DNA of 64,000 bases from Olleya sp. Hel_I_94 (GCF_007827365.1 NZ_VISI01000001.1:250501-314500), one strand, 5' to 3'. Shown: positions 17,524 through 26,470, counted from the first letter of the stretch. Notes: generated from the sequence alone by a model not told the origin. Numbers and translations: made by a program.

Positions 17524-19563
17524 TTAATTTTCTTCTGGCAGGAAGTTGTAGTTTTTACTGTAAAATAACATTTGACCATCAAAACTTTCTGGTTGTGTTA
17601 CGTTAATAGCAGTAATCTCTCCAGCGTCATTAGTTTCTGGTACTAAAACTGGGTTTACAAATCCGCTATAAGGAGGCGATGTAAATTGTTTGTTACGTTC
17701 CAAAACCTCGGCATGTATTGCTTGATCAACTTTTACTCCATAACCTTCTACTAAATCCTCAACCGCTTTATAATCTCCTTCAGATTTAATACGTTGTGTT
17801 TCGCGCAGTAATTGCCCAAATAAGTCATGTAGCTTATCGTAGTCATTAATATTAAAATAGGTTTTTCCGTCTCTTGTTATTTTTTCAATAACATTGTCTG
17901 CTTGACCTTTTTCAAATACCCAAGTACTTACCCATTGTCTGTTACGCATGTGTGCTTCTTCTACATCATCTCCTAAATTAAGTCTTATTAATTGGGACAT
18001 TAAACCATTACGTATGTACCCATCGTAAGCAGCCATACCAACACTTTTCCAGTCGTCAACTAATCCTAATTCTTGTAATTTAGGATTGTATAAATAGTAT
18101 AATCCTACTAAATCTGCACGACCTTCTTCCAAAGTTGAAGCATAGTTTTTAAGGGTTTCTTTAGTTTCTCCAACACCTGGATTTAATTGTCCTGACGCGT
18201 GTCCAATAACTTCATGTAAAGCAGTGTGTAATTTATCTGCTATTTGACCATGTTTTTCTTCTAACTCATACTCTTGGTCATCGTTTACAAACTCTTTTAA
18301 ACGACCTGTACTTCCTGCATTATTATACGCGTGAATGATGTTACCTAAGGATACTGACTTACTTCCAACTGCTGCACGAATCCAGTTTGCATTTGGTAAG
18401 TTTACACCAATTGGTGTGCTTGGTGAGGCATCTCCAGCTTCTCCTGCAACGTTTACAACTTTATACGTTACACCAACCACATTCTCTTTTTTATGTTCTT
18501 GCATTAAAGGTGAATTATCTTCAAACCATTGTGCGTTTTCAGATAAAACAGCCATTTTTTGAGACATATCAAAATCGTTGATTTGTACTATAGTTTCATA
18601 AGACCCTCTATAACCTAATGGGTCATTATAAACTTCAATAAAACTGTTAATATAATCTACATTACCAGCTGTTGCTGCTGTCCAAGCCACATTATAATTA
18701 TCCCAAGTTTGTAAATCTCCTGTGTTATAATATCTAATTAAAAGTCCTAAGGCTGTAGCTTGCTCTTGGTTTTCAGCTACTCCTTTTGCTAATTCTAACC
18801 ATTTTACAATTTGATCAATTGCCGAACCATATAAACCACCTGATTTATAAACACGTTCTTTTAAAACACCATCTTCTTTTACTAATTGTGAATTTAATCC
18901 GTATGATAATGGTTTGTCTGGATTTGGAGATTTCATTTTTTTGTAAAAGGCTTCTACATCTGCATTAGTTACATTTGGTCCATAAAAATTAACTGCACTT
19001 TCTAAGACATTATCAACTCCTTTTGCTTGATTAACTTTTTTAGCATCTTGGTCGTTAAAAATTACATCAAAAGCTTCTCCTGCTAATGTTGTGTTTGTTG
19101 CTGACATAATTTCCTTTAGATACTCTTGAGAAAATTCTGGTTTAAGTTTATCGTTAGAATAATGATGATGTATACCATTACTAAACCACACACGCTTAAG
19201 GTAAGCCTCAAATGCCTTCCAATTATCTGATGTTTTATCACCATTATAATTGGTATACACGTTTTCTAATGCTTTTCTAATTTTTAAATTGTGTCTGTAA
19301 TTTTGGTCCCACATTATATCACGACCTGCCAAACCAGCTTGTGTTAAGTAGTACACTAATTTTTGTTCCTTTAAGGTTAGTTTTTCCCAACCCGGAATTT
19401 GATAGCGTAGTATTTTAATATCTGCAAATTCTTCTACATTAAAGTTAAAAGCAGTTTCTACTTTAGGTTCCTCTTGGGTAGTTGGCTTTTCTGCTTTGTC
19501 ATTACCACAAGACCATAATAGTGTCGCAACAAATGCAGCACTTAATATTGATTTTAATTTCAT
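17524..19563 (-). CDS. Dipeptidyl peptidase III family (M49) zinc peptidase, lipoprotein
   Basis: A 679-residue exported zinc peptidase with a lipobox (LLWSC) near residues 15-19. The M49 hallmark HEVIGH (HExxxH) is at residues 450-455 and is followed by EEGRADLVGLY, which gives the third zinc ligand. It would remove dipeptides from peptide N-termini. The length (about 680) matches bacterial DPP III-like proteins. The lipid anchor places it in the periplasm or outer membrane, unlike the cytosolic eukaryotic enzymes. Monocistronic. Confidence 0.92.
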   Translation of the reverse strand: MKLKSILSAAFVATLLWSCGNDKAEKPTTQEEPKVETAFNFNVEEFADIKILRYQIPGWEKLTLKEQKLVYYLTQAGLAGRDIMWDQNYRHNLKIRKALENVYTNYNGDKTSDNWKAFEAYLKRVWFSNGIHHHYSNDKLKPEFSQEYLKEIMSATNTTLAGEAFDVIFNDQDAKKVNQAKGVDNVLESAVNFYGPNVTNADVEAFYKKMKSPNPDKPLSYGLNSQLVKEDGVLKERVYKSGGLYGSAIDQIVKWLELAKGVAENQEQATALGLLIRYYNTGDLQTWDNYNVAWTAATAGNVDYINSFIEVYNDPLGYRGSYETIVQINDFDMSQKMAVLSENAQWFEDNSPLMQEHKKENVVGVTYKVVNVAGEAGDASPSTPIGVNLPNANWIRAAVGSKSVSLGNIIHAYNNAGSTGRLKEFVNDDQEYELEEKHGQIADKLHTALHEVIGHASGQLNPGVGETKETLKNYASTLEEGRADLVGLYYLYNPKLQELGLVDDWKSVGMAAYDGYIRNGLMSQLIRLNLGDDVEEAHMRNRQWVSTWVFEKGQADNVIEKITRDGKTYFNINDYDKLHDLFGQLLRETQRIKSEGDYKAVEDLVEGYGVKVDQAIHAEVLERNKQFTSPPYSGFVNPVLVPETNDAGEITAINVTQPESFDGQMLFYSKNYNFLPEEN

Positions 19564-19655
19564 AATTAAATAGTTTTTTAAAAGTCTTTAAAGATAAGAA
19601 TTTAACAAATTGTAAATTGATTATCTTTGAAATAACAACCATTTAATTTTTAAGA

Positions 19656-20702
19656 ATGAAATACTTAAAATACCTTTTATTTTTATTGCTTATTGCAATC
19701 ATAGCTATAGCTATTTATATTGCAGTACAACCTAATGATTTTAGTGTATCAAGAACTAGAACTATTCAAGCACCTGCTAGTTTAATATATAATGAAGTGA
19801 TAGATTTTAAAAACTGGGAAGATTGGAATGCTTGGACAGAAGAAAAACCAGAAATGACTATTAATTATCCAGAACAAACAAAAGGTATTGATGGTTCTTA
19901 CTCTTGGATTGATAATGGTGAAACAGGTACCATGCGCACTATAGATACCAATCCTAATAAATCCATTACACAAACCATGCAGTTTGCTGATTACCCAAGT
20001 TCTGACGTTGTTTGGACTTTTATGCCAAATGCAGATGGTAGTACTGATGTAAAATGGACCATTTCTGGTAAAGATTTACCTTTTGGTTTTAAAGCTTATG
20101 CTGCTTTTACAGGTGGCATGGATAGTAAAATTGGACCATACTACGACAGAAGCTTAGAGCTTTTAGACCAAAAGGTGGTAAAAAGCATGACGATTTATAA
20201 TATTAAAGTAAATGGTGTAACACAACATAGTGGTGGTTTTTACCTTTATAATACCACTTCTAGTAAAATTGAAAATTTTAAAGTTAAAATGCAGCAAATG
20301 CTTCCTGAAGTTAAACAATACCTTACTGACAACAATATTAAGCCTTCAGGAGCTCCTTTTATTATATATCATAAATGGGATTTAGAAAATAATGCAGTCA
20401 TTTTTTCTTGTGCTATGCCAACTAGTGATAGGGTTATTACAACTGATAGCGAAATTTTAACTGGACAATTAGAACCTTTTGATGCCTTAAAAACAACTTT
20501 AAAAGGAAATTACACGCATCTTGAAGAAGCTTGGAATACTGCTATGAAATATCAAACAGACATTAATTTAGTACCTGATAAAACTGGTGTTGCGCTAGAA
20601 GTATATGTGACAGACCCAAGCAATACGCCTAATCCTGCGGATTGGATTACTGAAATTTATTTACCAATAGTGTTAGAAAACAACACAACTTTAAATCATT
20701 AA
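19656..20702 (+). CDS. SRPBCC-domain protein with C-terminal GyrI-like domain
   Basis: A 348-residue protein. One N-terminal membrane segment (residues 4-23) is followed by a polyketide-cyclase/SRPBCC domain (about 30-175, with SRTRTIQAPASLIYNEVIDF and the FKNWEDWNAW turn), then a GyrI/AraC effector-binding-like domain (about 185-345). Both are small-ligand-binding folds. No DNA-binding domain is present. The ligand is unknown. The stop codon abuts the ATG of crcB, so the two are translated from one message. Confidence 0.82.
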   Translation: MKYLKYLLFLLLIAIIAIAIYIAVQPNDFSVSRTRTIQAPASLIYNEVIDFKNWEDWNAWTEEKPEMTINYPEQTKGIDGSYSWIDNGETGTMRTIDTNPNKSITQTMQFADYPSSDVVWTFMPNADGSTDVKWTISGKDLPFGFKAYAAFTGGMDSKIGPYYDRSLELLDQKVVKSMTIYNIKVNGVTQHSGGFYLYNTTSSKIENFKVKMQQMLPEVKQYLTDNNIKPSGAPFIIYHKWDLENNAVIFSCAMPTSDRVITTDSEILTGQLEPFDALKTTLKGNYTHLEEAWNTAMKYQTDINLVPDKTGVALEVYVTDPSNTPNPADWITEIYLPIVLENNTTLNH

Positions 20703-21074
20703 ATGAAACAACTTGTTTTAGTTTTTGTAGGTGGTGGTTTTGGTAGTGTCCTACGCTATATTATTGGAAAAGCGCTAAATAATACAAACAACGGAATACC
20801 TTACGGAACCTTTTTAGCCAATGTATTAGGGAGTTTACTTATAGGTATAATATTAGGTTTAGCTTTAAAAAATAATACACTTAGTAACAACCAAACATTG
20901 TTACTAGCTACTGGTTTTTGTGGTGGATTTACAACCTTTTCTACTTTTGCTTATGAAAACCATGTGTTTTTAAAATCTGGAGATTTTACCAGTTTTGCGT
21001 TATACACAATCACTAGTTTTATTCTTGGTTTTTTAGCAGTTTTTTTAGGAATGTGGTTAGCTAAACAATTTTAG
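20703..21074 (+). CDS. crcB: Fluoride-specific ion channel CrcB/Fluc
   Basis: A 123-residue membrane protein with four helices. The signatures GGGFGSVLRYIIG near the N-terminus, YGTFLANVLGS in helix 2 and GFCGGFTTFSTFAYE in helix 3 are diagnostic of the Fluc family, which works as a dual-topology dimer exporting fluoride. The ATG directly follows the stop of the preceding SRPBCC gene. No fluoride riboswitch is possible right before it, because there is no leader here. Confidence 0.95.
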   Translation: MKQLVLVFVGGGFGSVLRYIIGKALNNTNNGIPYGTFLANVLGSLLIGIILGLALKNNTLSNNQTLLLATGFCGGFTTFSTFAYENHVFLKSGDFTSFALYTITSFILGFLAVFLGMWLAKQF

Positions 21075-21075
21075 T

Positions 21076-21678
21076 TTACGTTTTGGTATATTTTTTTACA
21101 CCTGCTTCAATACGTACATATAAAATATTTTCAGAAGGAACAATCGGACAAGAGTACTTTTTATTATAAGCGCAATAAGGATTATAAGCTTTATTAAAAT
21201 CTATAAATATTTTGTCATCTTTAGGCAATTTAACCTCTATGTAGCGTCCACCTTTATAGCTTTCAACACCATTAGTATTATCCATAAAAGGTAAAAACAA
21301 AGCCTCCTCTTGACCTACGTCTATAGCCATGTCTAAATCTTGATAAACATTTAACTTTAACAGTTTATCTTTAATAGTAAAAGTAGCTTCGCCATATTTA
21401 ATATAATCTACTTCTCTATCTGTGGTGGTTTTCATTTTAAAAGGCGTTTCATTAGGTGTACGTTTAAAATCTGCATTAACCATATAAATAGTATCAAATT
21501 TAAAAAAATCTAGACTTCTAAATACTTTACGATCTCTATCTGTTAAAGGTGACTTGGCTGCATCTTTAAAATCTGCATTCATCTGTCGTTGGTAATCTGT
21601 ATCTCCTAATAATGGTAATTTATCTTGCGCACAACTTAAATTTGTGATTATTACAAATAACAATATAATATATCTCAT
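21076..21678 (-). CDS. DUF1684 secreted protein
   Basis: A 200-residue protein with an N-terminal export signal (ending LSC, possibly a lipobox). It matches the DUF1684 pattern: FLPFMDNTNG-ESY-GGRYIE, DFNKAYNPYCAYNKKYSCPIVP and a C-terminal LYVRIEAG. The conserved Asn-Pro-x-Cys and Cys-Pro elements are all present. No established function. Its stop codon lies 1 nt from the end of the convergent crcB. Confidence 0.88.
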   Translation of the reverse strand: MRYIILLFVIITNLSCAQDKLPLLGDTDYQRQMNADFKDAAKSPLTDRDRKVFRSLDFFKFDTIYMVNADFKRTPNETPFKMKTTTDREVDYIKYGEATFTIKDKLLKLNVYQDLDMAIDVGQEEALFLPFMDNTNGVESYKGGRYIEVKLPKDDKIFIDFNKAYNPYCAYNKKYSCPIVPSENILYVRIEAGVKKYTKT

Positions 21679-21747
21679 GCGTTACTATATTAAATATGAA
21701 TACTTTAAAAATTCAATTCAAAAATACAACTTATTCAAAATTTTGTT

Positions 21748-21755
21748 TAGCTTTG
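21748..21755 (+). promoter_or_regulatory. Probable -7 element before the MFS leader
   Basis: TAGCTTTG is an exact TAnnTTTG. It lies 20 nt before the short leader frame at 21775 and 179 nt before the MFS start, so transcripts would carry a leader of about 170 nt. Confidence 0.45.
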
Positions 21756-21774
21756 GTCTAATAATTTATTAAAA

Positions 21775-21852
21775 ATGAAATTAGTCATTACATATTTATC
21801 TAAACAAACCTCTTGTACAAACACAGGTAGTTGGCGCTGTAATATGTTATGA
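21775..21852 (+). CDS. Possible 25-residue leader peptide upstream of MFS exporter
   Basis: An ATG-initiated frame of 25 codons lies just after a good -7 box and is followed by a terminator-like hairpin and then the exporter gene. The peptide starts MKLVITYLSKQ and contains two Cys. The order promoter, short frame, hairpin, drug-type exporter is that of an attenuation leader, but the frame is so short that chance cannot be excluded. Confidence 0.3.
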   Translation: MKLVITYLSKQTSCTNTGSWRCNML

Positions 21853-21882
21853 TGATGTAAATATCAATTTATTCAATACAAA

Positions 21883-21910
21883 AAAGTCCAACTTAACCGT
21901 TGGACTTTTT
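21883..21910 (+). terminator. Terminator-like hairpin in the MFS leader (possible attenuator)
   Basis: GTCCAAC (21886-21892), loop, GTTGGAC (21899-21905), then T5. It ends 23 nt before the MFS start codon, so a full terminator here would block the gene unless it is regulated. Confidence 0.6.
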
Positions 21911-21933
21911 ACATTTATAACAACAACCAAACC

Positions 21934-23142
21934 ATGAAAAAACTATTTAACAACTACATAAACACTTTTGATGGACTATCAAAAGAAGTATGGTGGCTAT
22001 CGTTAATTACGCTAATTAACAGAGCAGGTACAATGGTAATCCCATTTTTATCTTTATACCTAACAGAAGATTTAGGATTTACCCTATCTAACGTTGGTAC
22101 AGTAATGACTGCTTTTGGGCTTGGATCTGTTTTTGGATCTTGGTTAGGAGGTAAACTAACAGACAAGATTGGTTACTACAAAATTATGGTATTTAGCCTA
22201 TTTATATCAGGCTTTATGTTTATTGGTTTGCAATACCTTAAAACCATTTACACATTATCATTGGGTATTTTTGCGTTAATGATAGTGGCAGACATGTTTA
22301 GACCTGCTATGTTTGTTGCTTTAAGCGCTTACAGCAAACCAGAAAACAAAACTAGAAGCGTTACTTTAATTAGATTAGCGATTAACCTAGGGTTTTCAGC
22401 AGGACCTGCAATTGGTGGTTTAATTATTGTTGGGTTGGGTTATGGAGGACTATTTTGGGTTGATGGCATTACTTGTATTGCGGCTACATTCGTTTTAATT
22501 AATGTATTAAATCCTAAAAAGGCACGTGTACAAGACCAAATCAAAGTAGACAACCCATACTCTGCTTATAAAGACAAACCCTTTATTATCTTTTTGTTTG
22601 CTTTATTTTTATTTGGTTTTATATTCTTGCAATATTTTTCTACAATGCCATTATATTACAGATCAGAGCATCATTTAAGCGAGCTGCAAATTGGATTATT
22701 ACTAGGTGCCAATGGTTTTTTTATTTTTTTATTAGAAATGCCATTAATTAAATATTTGGAAAACACACGTTTTGCAAAAACGTCACTAATCCTATTTGGC
22801 GCCTTTTTAACTGCCACTAGCTTTTTAATACTTAACTTTTCTAGTTGGTCAGGAATTTTAATTTTTGGTATGTTTTTAATGACCATTGGCGAAATGATAG
22901 CCTTTCCGTTTGCGAATGCATTTGCCTTGCAACAAGCTAAAAAAGGAAATCAAGGCGAATATATGGCATTATACTCGATAGCATTTTCTTTTGCACATAT
23001 CTTTGGTCACAAAACAGGTATGGAACTTGTTGAACGTGTTGGTTTTGATAACACTTGGTATATCATGACCTTATTAGGAGGATTATGCATGTTTTTATTA
23101 TACCTATTAAAACAGTTTATGAAAGGAAAAAAAATCATCTAA
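21934..23142 (+). CDS. MFS transporter, multidrug-efflux type
   Basis: A 402-residue major facilitator with 12 predicted helices. The loop 2-3 motif A is seen as GSWLGGKLTDKIGYYK. The motif-C-like helix (NLGFSAGPAIGGLI) typical of drug-proton antiporters is present. The substrate is unknown. The stop TAA is followed at once by the ATG of a VOC-family protein, so they form a two-gene unit. A hairpin and a possible leader peptide precede the gene. Confidence 0.88.
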   Translation: MKKLFNNYINTFDGLSKEVWWLSLITLINRAGTMVIPFLSLYLTEDLGFTLSNVGTVMTAFGLGSVFGSWLGGKLTDKIGYYKIMVFSLFISGFMFIGLQYLKTIYTLSLGIFALMIVADMFRPAMFVALSAYSKPENKTRSVTLIRLAINLGFSAGPAIGGLIIVGLGYGGLFWVDGITCIAATFVLINVLNPKKARVQDQIKVDNPYSAYKDKPFIIFLFALFLFGFIFLQYFSTMPLYYRSEHHLSELQIGLLLGANGFFIFLLEMPLIKYLENTRFAKTSLILFGAFLTATSFLILNFSSWSGILIFGMFLMTIGEMIAFPFANAFALQQAKKGNQGEYMALYSIAFSFAHIFGHKTGMELVERVGFDNTWYIMTLLGGLCMFLLYLLKQFMKGKKII

Positions 23143-23517
23143 ATGAATTTAAACCAAGTAACCATATCCTCTAAAAATTTAGACAGATCCGTCACATTTT
23201 ATAAACTTTTAGGACTGCAACTTATTGTTGACGCTCTACCAAGATATGCTAGGTTTACCTGTCCCGATGGTGACGCTACTTTTTCTATACACCAAAATAT
23301 AAATATGCAACCTAGTGATAATACAGTGCTATATTTTGAAGATGAAAATTTAAAAGATTTAGTTTTTAAACTGAAACAAAAAGGGATAGTTTTTACATCT
23401 GATATTGAAGACAAGTCATGGCTTTGGACAGAAGCGCATTTAAAAGATCCTGACGGAAATAACATTATTTTATTTAAAGCAGGAAAGCATAGAAAAAATC
23501 CACCTTGGCGAATTTAA
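23143..23517 (+). CDS. VOC (glyoxalase/bleomycin-resistance) family protein
   Basis: A 124-residue single vicinal-oxygen-chelate domain: an N-terminal NQVTISSKNLDRSVTFYKLLGLQ module and a C-terminal FKDPDGN-like strand (LKDPDGNNIILFKAG). Members either bind metal and catalyse, or sequester drugs. Coupling to an MFS exporter makes a resistance-related role plausible but unproven. Its 3' end overlaps the convergent Lrp-type regulator by 4 nt. Confidence 0.85.
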   Translation: MNLNQVTISSKNLDRSVTFYKLLGLQLIVDALPRYARFTCPDGDATFSIHQNINMQPSDNTVLYFEDENLKDLVFKLKQKGIVFTSDIEDKSWLWTEAHLKDPDGNNIILFKAGKHRKNPPWRI

Positions 23518-23954
23518 ACTGGCTTAATAGCATTATTTTTAACTACATGAGATAAAATTATTTGCGTTTTACATTCGCCATAAATAATTAATTGATCAAT
23601 AAAAGCCTCTAAATGCTTGTGGTTTTTTAAAACCACTTCCATAACTATATTTTCATTTCCGGTAATCCTGTAGCAATTAACCACCTCATCAAGGGTTTTT
23701 ACTTTTTCTAAAAACGGTTTTAATTTACCCATAAACGCCTGTAAAGTAATTAAAGCTTTTAACTGATAACCGACTTCAAAAGGAGAAATTAAAGTGATAT
23801 GATTTTGAATAATCCCTAAATCCTCCATTTTTTTTATCCGCTCTGATACAGCAGGTGAGCTTATTCCCACCTGACGACCAATAGCAGCATTGGACTGCCT
23901 AGCGTTTTGTTGTAAACATTTCAAAATTTTCCAATTCAATTTATCTATACTCAT
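23514..23954 (-). CDS. Lrp/AsnC family transcriptional regulator
   Basis: A 146-residue regulator. The N-terminal winged helix (residues 1-60) contains LNWKILKCLQQNARQSNAAIGRQVG and the recognition helix SPAVSERIKKME. The C-terminal RAM ligand domain follows. It would bind an amino acid or similar effector. It converges on the MFS-VOC unit, so it is not obviously their operon regulator. Confidence 0.92.
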   Translation of the reverse strand: MSIDKLNWKILKCLQQNARQSNAAIGRQVGISSPAVSERIKKMEDLGIIQNHITLISPFEVGYQLKALITLQAFMGKLKPFLEKVKTLDEVVNCYRITGNENIVMEVVLKNHKHLEAFIDQLIIYGECKTQIILSHVVKNNAIKPV

Positions 23955-24071
23955 TTTTAAATAATATTTTAAAAATATATTAAATTTTAAAGTAAATATA
24001 CGCTAATACTTTAAAATCGAAAGTTAAAAATACTGGTAAGTCGTTATTTTTGATAAAAATTAAAATATAAA

Positions 24072-24467
24072 ATGTCGGCTCCAATTCCTTCTCATCTGTC
24101 AGAACTACCTATATATAAGCAGGCTATGCAAATTTTTGTTTTATCTAGAAGCATTTCTAGCTATTTAAATCAGGATTTAGCATACTTATACGATGATGGT
24201 AAAGAAGATGCCAACATTTATGTATCAGGCGATATTGTACAACAGTCGGTATCCTTAGCTCCAGAAATTATTAATGCAGAGTTAGAGCATTGTCGTGACA
24301 AAAAACACAGACATATAGCATCCGTAAACCGTTTAACTAATAGGTTGTATAAAAACTGTAGTCGTCTAGAGTCTTGTAACAGCAATGGTAAAGACTACTT
24401 ACCAATTTTAAAAAGAGAGATTAGAAAATTTAGAAAATTGCAAACAACTTGGATGTTGACACTTTAA
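24072..24467 (+). CDS. Hypothetical helical protein
   Basis: A 131-residue, mostly helical protein with no signal peptide. Visible segments include LPIYKQAMQIFVLSRSIS and a basic C-terminal helix (LKREIRKFRKLQTTW). The pattern recalls four-helix-bundle proteins but I cannot assign it. It has 117 nt of upstream space divergent from the Lrp gene. Confidence 0.7.
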   Translation: MSAPIPSHLSELPIYKQAMQIFVLSRSISSYLNQDLAYLYDDGKEDANIYVSGDIVQQSVSLAPEIINAELEHCRDKKHRHIASVNRLTNRLYKNCSRLESCNSNGKDYLPILKREIRKFRKLQTTWMLTL

Positions 24468-24471
24468 TTAT

Positions 24472-25086
24472 TTAAGAAAAATCAACTACTCTTGCATTAT
24501 ACATAAATGAGTCTTGAAAAGCTTTAATTTTAGGATTAAAGGTTTCAGAAAAAATCACAAACTTAGCTTTAGGTGCGCTTTCGCTTAATCTTAAAATGTA
24601 ATTGTGATAATTATTTCTAGTAATAAAATCGGCATCATGTAAAACAAATAGCTTCAATTCTCCTAAATGCAGACTATTTAAATGATACAATTTACTTAAA
24701 CGTTTTGGTGTTGCAATCAAAATATCCACACCATAATAGACCTCTTCACGTTGTTTTTCTAAATCATGCTCTTCATAAGCACAGTAAATACGTAAATCTG
24801 TTCTTTTAGTAAAAGCTTCAAAACGTTCTTTTAATTCTAAGGTCGTTTTTTTGTCTTTAGCTATAATTACTGCTCTTGGCGAATCCTCAAAAGCTTCAGC
24901 TCCTAATTTTTGAATGGTACTAATAATCATAGCAGTAGTCTTACCGCATCCTTTTGGTCCTATTGCGTAAAGATCTGTTCCTGCCTTAATTAAAGGCATC
25001 ACTTCTTTTTGAAACTTGTTAGTGGTTTCAAATCCTGCTTTTTCAATATTTTCTTTTAATGAAGGATGGTATTTTTTGAAAGACAT
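24472..25086 (-). CDS. DEAD-box-like protein with a single RecA domain
   Basis: A 204-residue protein equal to the first RecA-like domain of a DEAD-box helicase: a Q-motif-like start (NIEKAGFETTNKFQKEVMPLI), Walker A GPKGCGKTT (about residues 43-51), motif Ia region PRAVIIAKDKK, motif Ib-like IATPKRL, and a DEAD-like box changed to HDAD in VLHDADFI (about residue 150). It ends before the second RecA domain, which a helicase needs. The frame is intact, so this is a shortened family rather than a broken gene. ATP binding is likely; unwinding alone is doubtful. Confidence 0.8.
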   Translation of the reverse strand: MSFKKYHPSLKENIEKAGFETTNKFQKEVMPLIKAGTDLYAIGPKGCGKTTAMIISTIQKLGAEAFEDSPRAVIIAKDKKTTLELKERFEAFTKRTDLRIYCAYEEHDLEKQREEVYYGVDILIATPKRLSKLYHLNSLHLGELKLFVLHDADFITRNNYHNYILRLSESAPKAKFVIFSETFNPKIKAFQDSFMYNARVVDFS

Positions 25087-25142
25087 TTATGTAATTATGA
25101 TATGTAAATATTAGTGTAAACTGTAGATTACAAAGGTAGTAA

Positions 25143-25682
25143 TTAATGACACATTTTACAGTCTGCTTTGTCTTTAACTTCACCAACCAAAAATCCTTGG
25201 TCATTAATTACAAAATCACAACAATCCACAAAACCTTGAGCAATCATTTTTCGACCACGTTGGATTTGTGACTTTATAGTAGGTAAGGCTAAATTTAATT
25301 GGTCTGCAATTTGTTGTTGTTTTAAACCTTTTATATCACTTAAAAACAAAGGATCACGATACTTTTTAGGCAAGCTTTTAATAATGCCATGTAAGCAATC
25401 TACTTCAGTATGTTCTAGTTTTTGTTCTTCAAAAATAAAATCTTCATCTGTTGTTTTATACACCAATTTTTTACTTCTAAAGTAGTCCAAAACGGTATAC
25501 CTAGCAATGGAGAAAAGCCACGATTTAAGCTTGCCTTCATCTTTTAAAGTATTTAATTTAGTATGTACTTTAATAAAAGTTTCTTGCAATAAATCGTCCG
25601 CGATTACCTCGTCTTTTACTTTACTTAAAATAAAATATTTGATATCGTCTGCATGTAATTTCCAAATGTCTTTAGTATCCAT
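25143..25682 (-). CDS. ECF sigma factor, SigZ-like, with Cys-rich C-terminus
   Basis: A 179-residue sigma-70 family factor. Region 2 is IADDLLQETFIKVHTKL...LKSWLFSIARYTVLDYFR; region 4 is LPKKYRDPLFLSDIKGLKQQQIADQLNLALPTIKSQIQRGRK. After region 4 is a Cys-containing tail (DCCDF ... DCKMCH) as in SigZ-type factors, which could bind a metal or sense redox. No anti-sigma factor gene is adjacent. Upstream, in the same direction, lies a 33-residue peptide with 11 Cys; the two may belong to one response. Confidence 0.87.
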   Translation of the reverse strand: MDTKDIWKLHADDIKYFILSKVKDEVIADDLLQETFIKVHTKLNTLKDEGKLKSWLFSIARYTVLDYFRSKKLVYKTTDEDFIFEEQKLEHTEVDCLHGIIKSLPKKYRDPLFLSDIKGLKQQQIADQLNLALPTIKSQIQRGRKMIAQGFVDCCDFVINDQGFLVGEVKDKADCKMCH

Positions 25683-25761
25683 ATCGATTGTAATGTAAAA
25701 ACGCTAATCTTAGTATAAAGTTACCAAAACTAGCGTTATTAATACTGTTTTTAAGTCATGC

Positions 25762-25863
25762 TTAACAGTTGCAGTTATTGCAAGTACACGTGTTACATGT
25801 GCAGTTAAAACAATTTCCTTTAGAGCAACCGTCACAGTCACAAGTACAATTTATATTTTTCAT
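25762..25863 (-). CDS. Tiny Cys-rich peptide, metallothionein-like
   Basis: A 33-codon frame encodes a peptide with Cys at positions 6, 8, 10, 13, 18, 21, 23, 26, 28, 31 and 33. The spacing is dominated by CxC and CxxC, with Asn and Thr filling the gaps and no hydrophobic core. This density is what metallothioneins and other metal-cluster peptides show. It starts with ATG, ends with TAA and lies 79 nt upstream of the SigZ-like gene on the same strand. No family recognised; metal binding is inferred from composition. Confidence 0.6.
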   Translation of the reverse strand: MKNINCTCDCDGCSKGNCFNCTCNTCTCNNCNC

Positions 25864-25946
25864 AATATCTATTTTTATGGGTTCATATAATAGACGTGAC
25901 TAATTAAAAAAAGATGCAAATTTGAAGTCTTTTTTTTAAAATGAAA

Positions 25947-26420
25947 TTATTTTACTACAATTTTAGCGAGATGTGTTATTGGGAAATTACATGAGTTTGC
26001 TATAAAACATAATTGATTTGCTTTACTATGAAGGTTTTCCGCTAACGCCTTTTGAGTTTCATTTTTTATAGTTACAACAGGTTTTAATCTTACTGTTCTA
26101 AAACTTCCACTTCCTGAAGCATTCACTTCCAAATCGCCTTCTGCATCATCTGAATAACTTATTACCTCTATATTGTTTTGCGCGCAAACGTATAAATAAG
26201 ACATCATGTGGCAGGATGCTAAAGCAGATAATAATAAATCTTCTGGATTGTATAACGTGTCATCTCCTCTAAATGGTTTTGCTGCAGACACGGATAAATC
26301 CGAAACTTTATTAGCAATGGTTACTTTATGATTTCTACTAAAAGTTCTTGGGTTACTTGTACTTTCACCATCATTAATTGTCCATTTTACTTGTGCTTTG
26401 AAGGTGTGTTTAATTGACAT
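25947..26420 (-). CDS. OsmC/Ohr-family protein
   Basis: A 157-residue OsmC-fold protein. It has PRTFSRNHKVTI, GDDTLYNPEDLLLSALASCHMMSYL (first reactive Cys) and NQLCFIANSC (second Cys region), the dithiol peroxidase layout of the family. It would reduce organic hydroperoxides in the cytosol. I start at 26420 (MSIKH) because the longer reading frame would run through a terminator hairpin at 26437-26470. Confidence 0.88.
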   Translation of the reverse strand: MSIKHTFKAQVKWTINDGESTSNPRTFSRNHKVTIANKVSDLSVSAAKPFRGDDTLYNPEDLLLSALASCHMMSYLYVCAQNNIEVISYSDDAEGDLEVNASGSGSFRTVRLKPVVTIKNETQKALAENLHSKANQLCFIANSCNFPITHLAKIVVK

Positions 26421-26436
26421 GTTTTTTTTATTGAAT

Positions 26437-26470
26437 ATAAAAAAGCGTTTCATATTGAAACGCTTTTTTG
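26437..26470 (-). terminator. Intrinsic terminator after icmF
   Basis: AAGCGTTTCA (26443-26452) and TGAAACGCTT (26456-26465) with a TAT loop and flanking A and T runs. It separates icmF from the OsmC gene. Confidence 0.85.
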
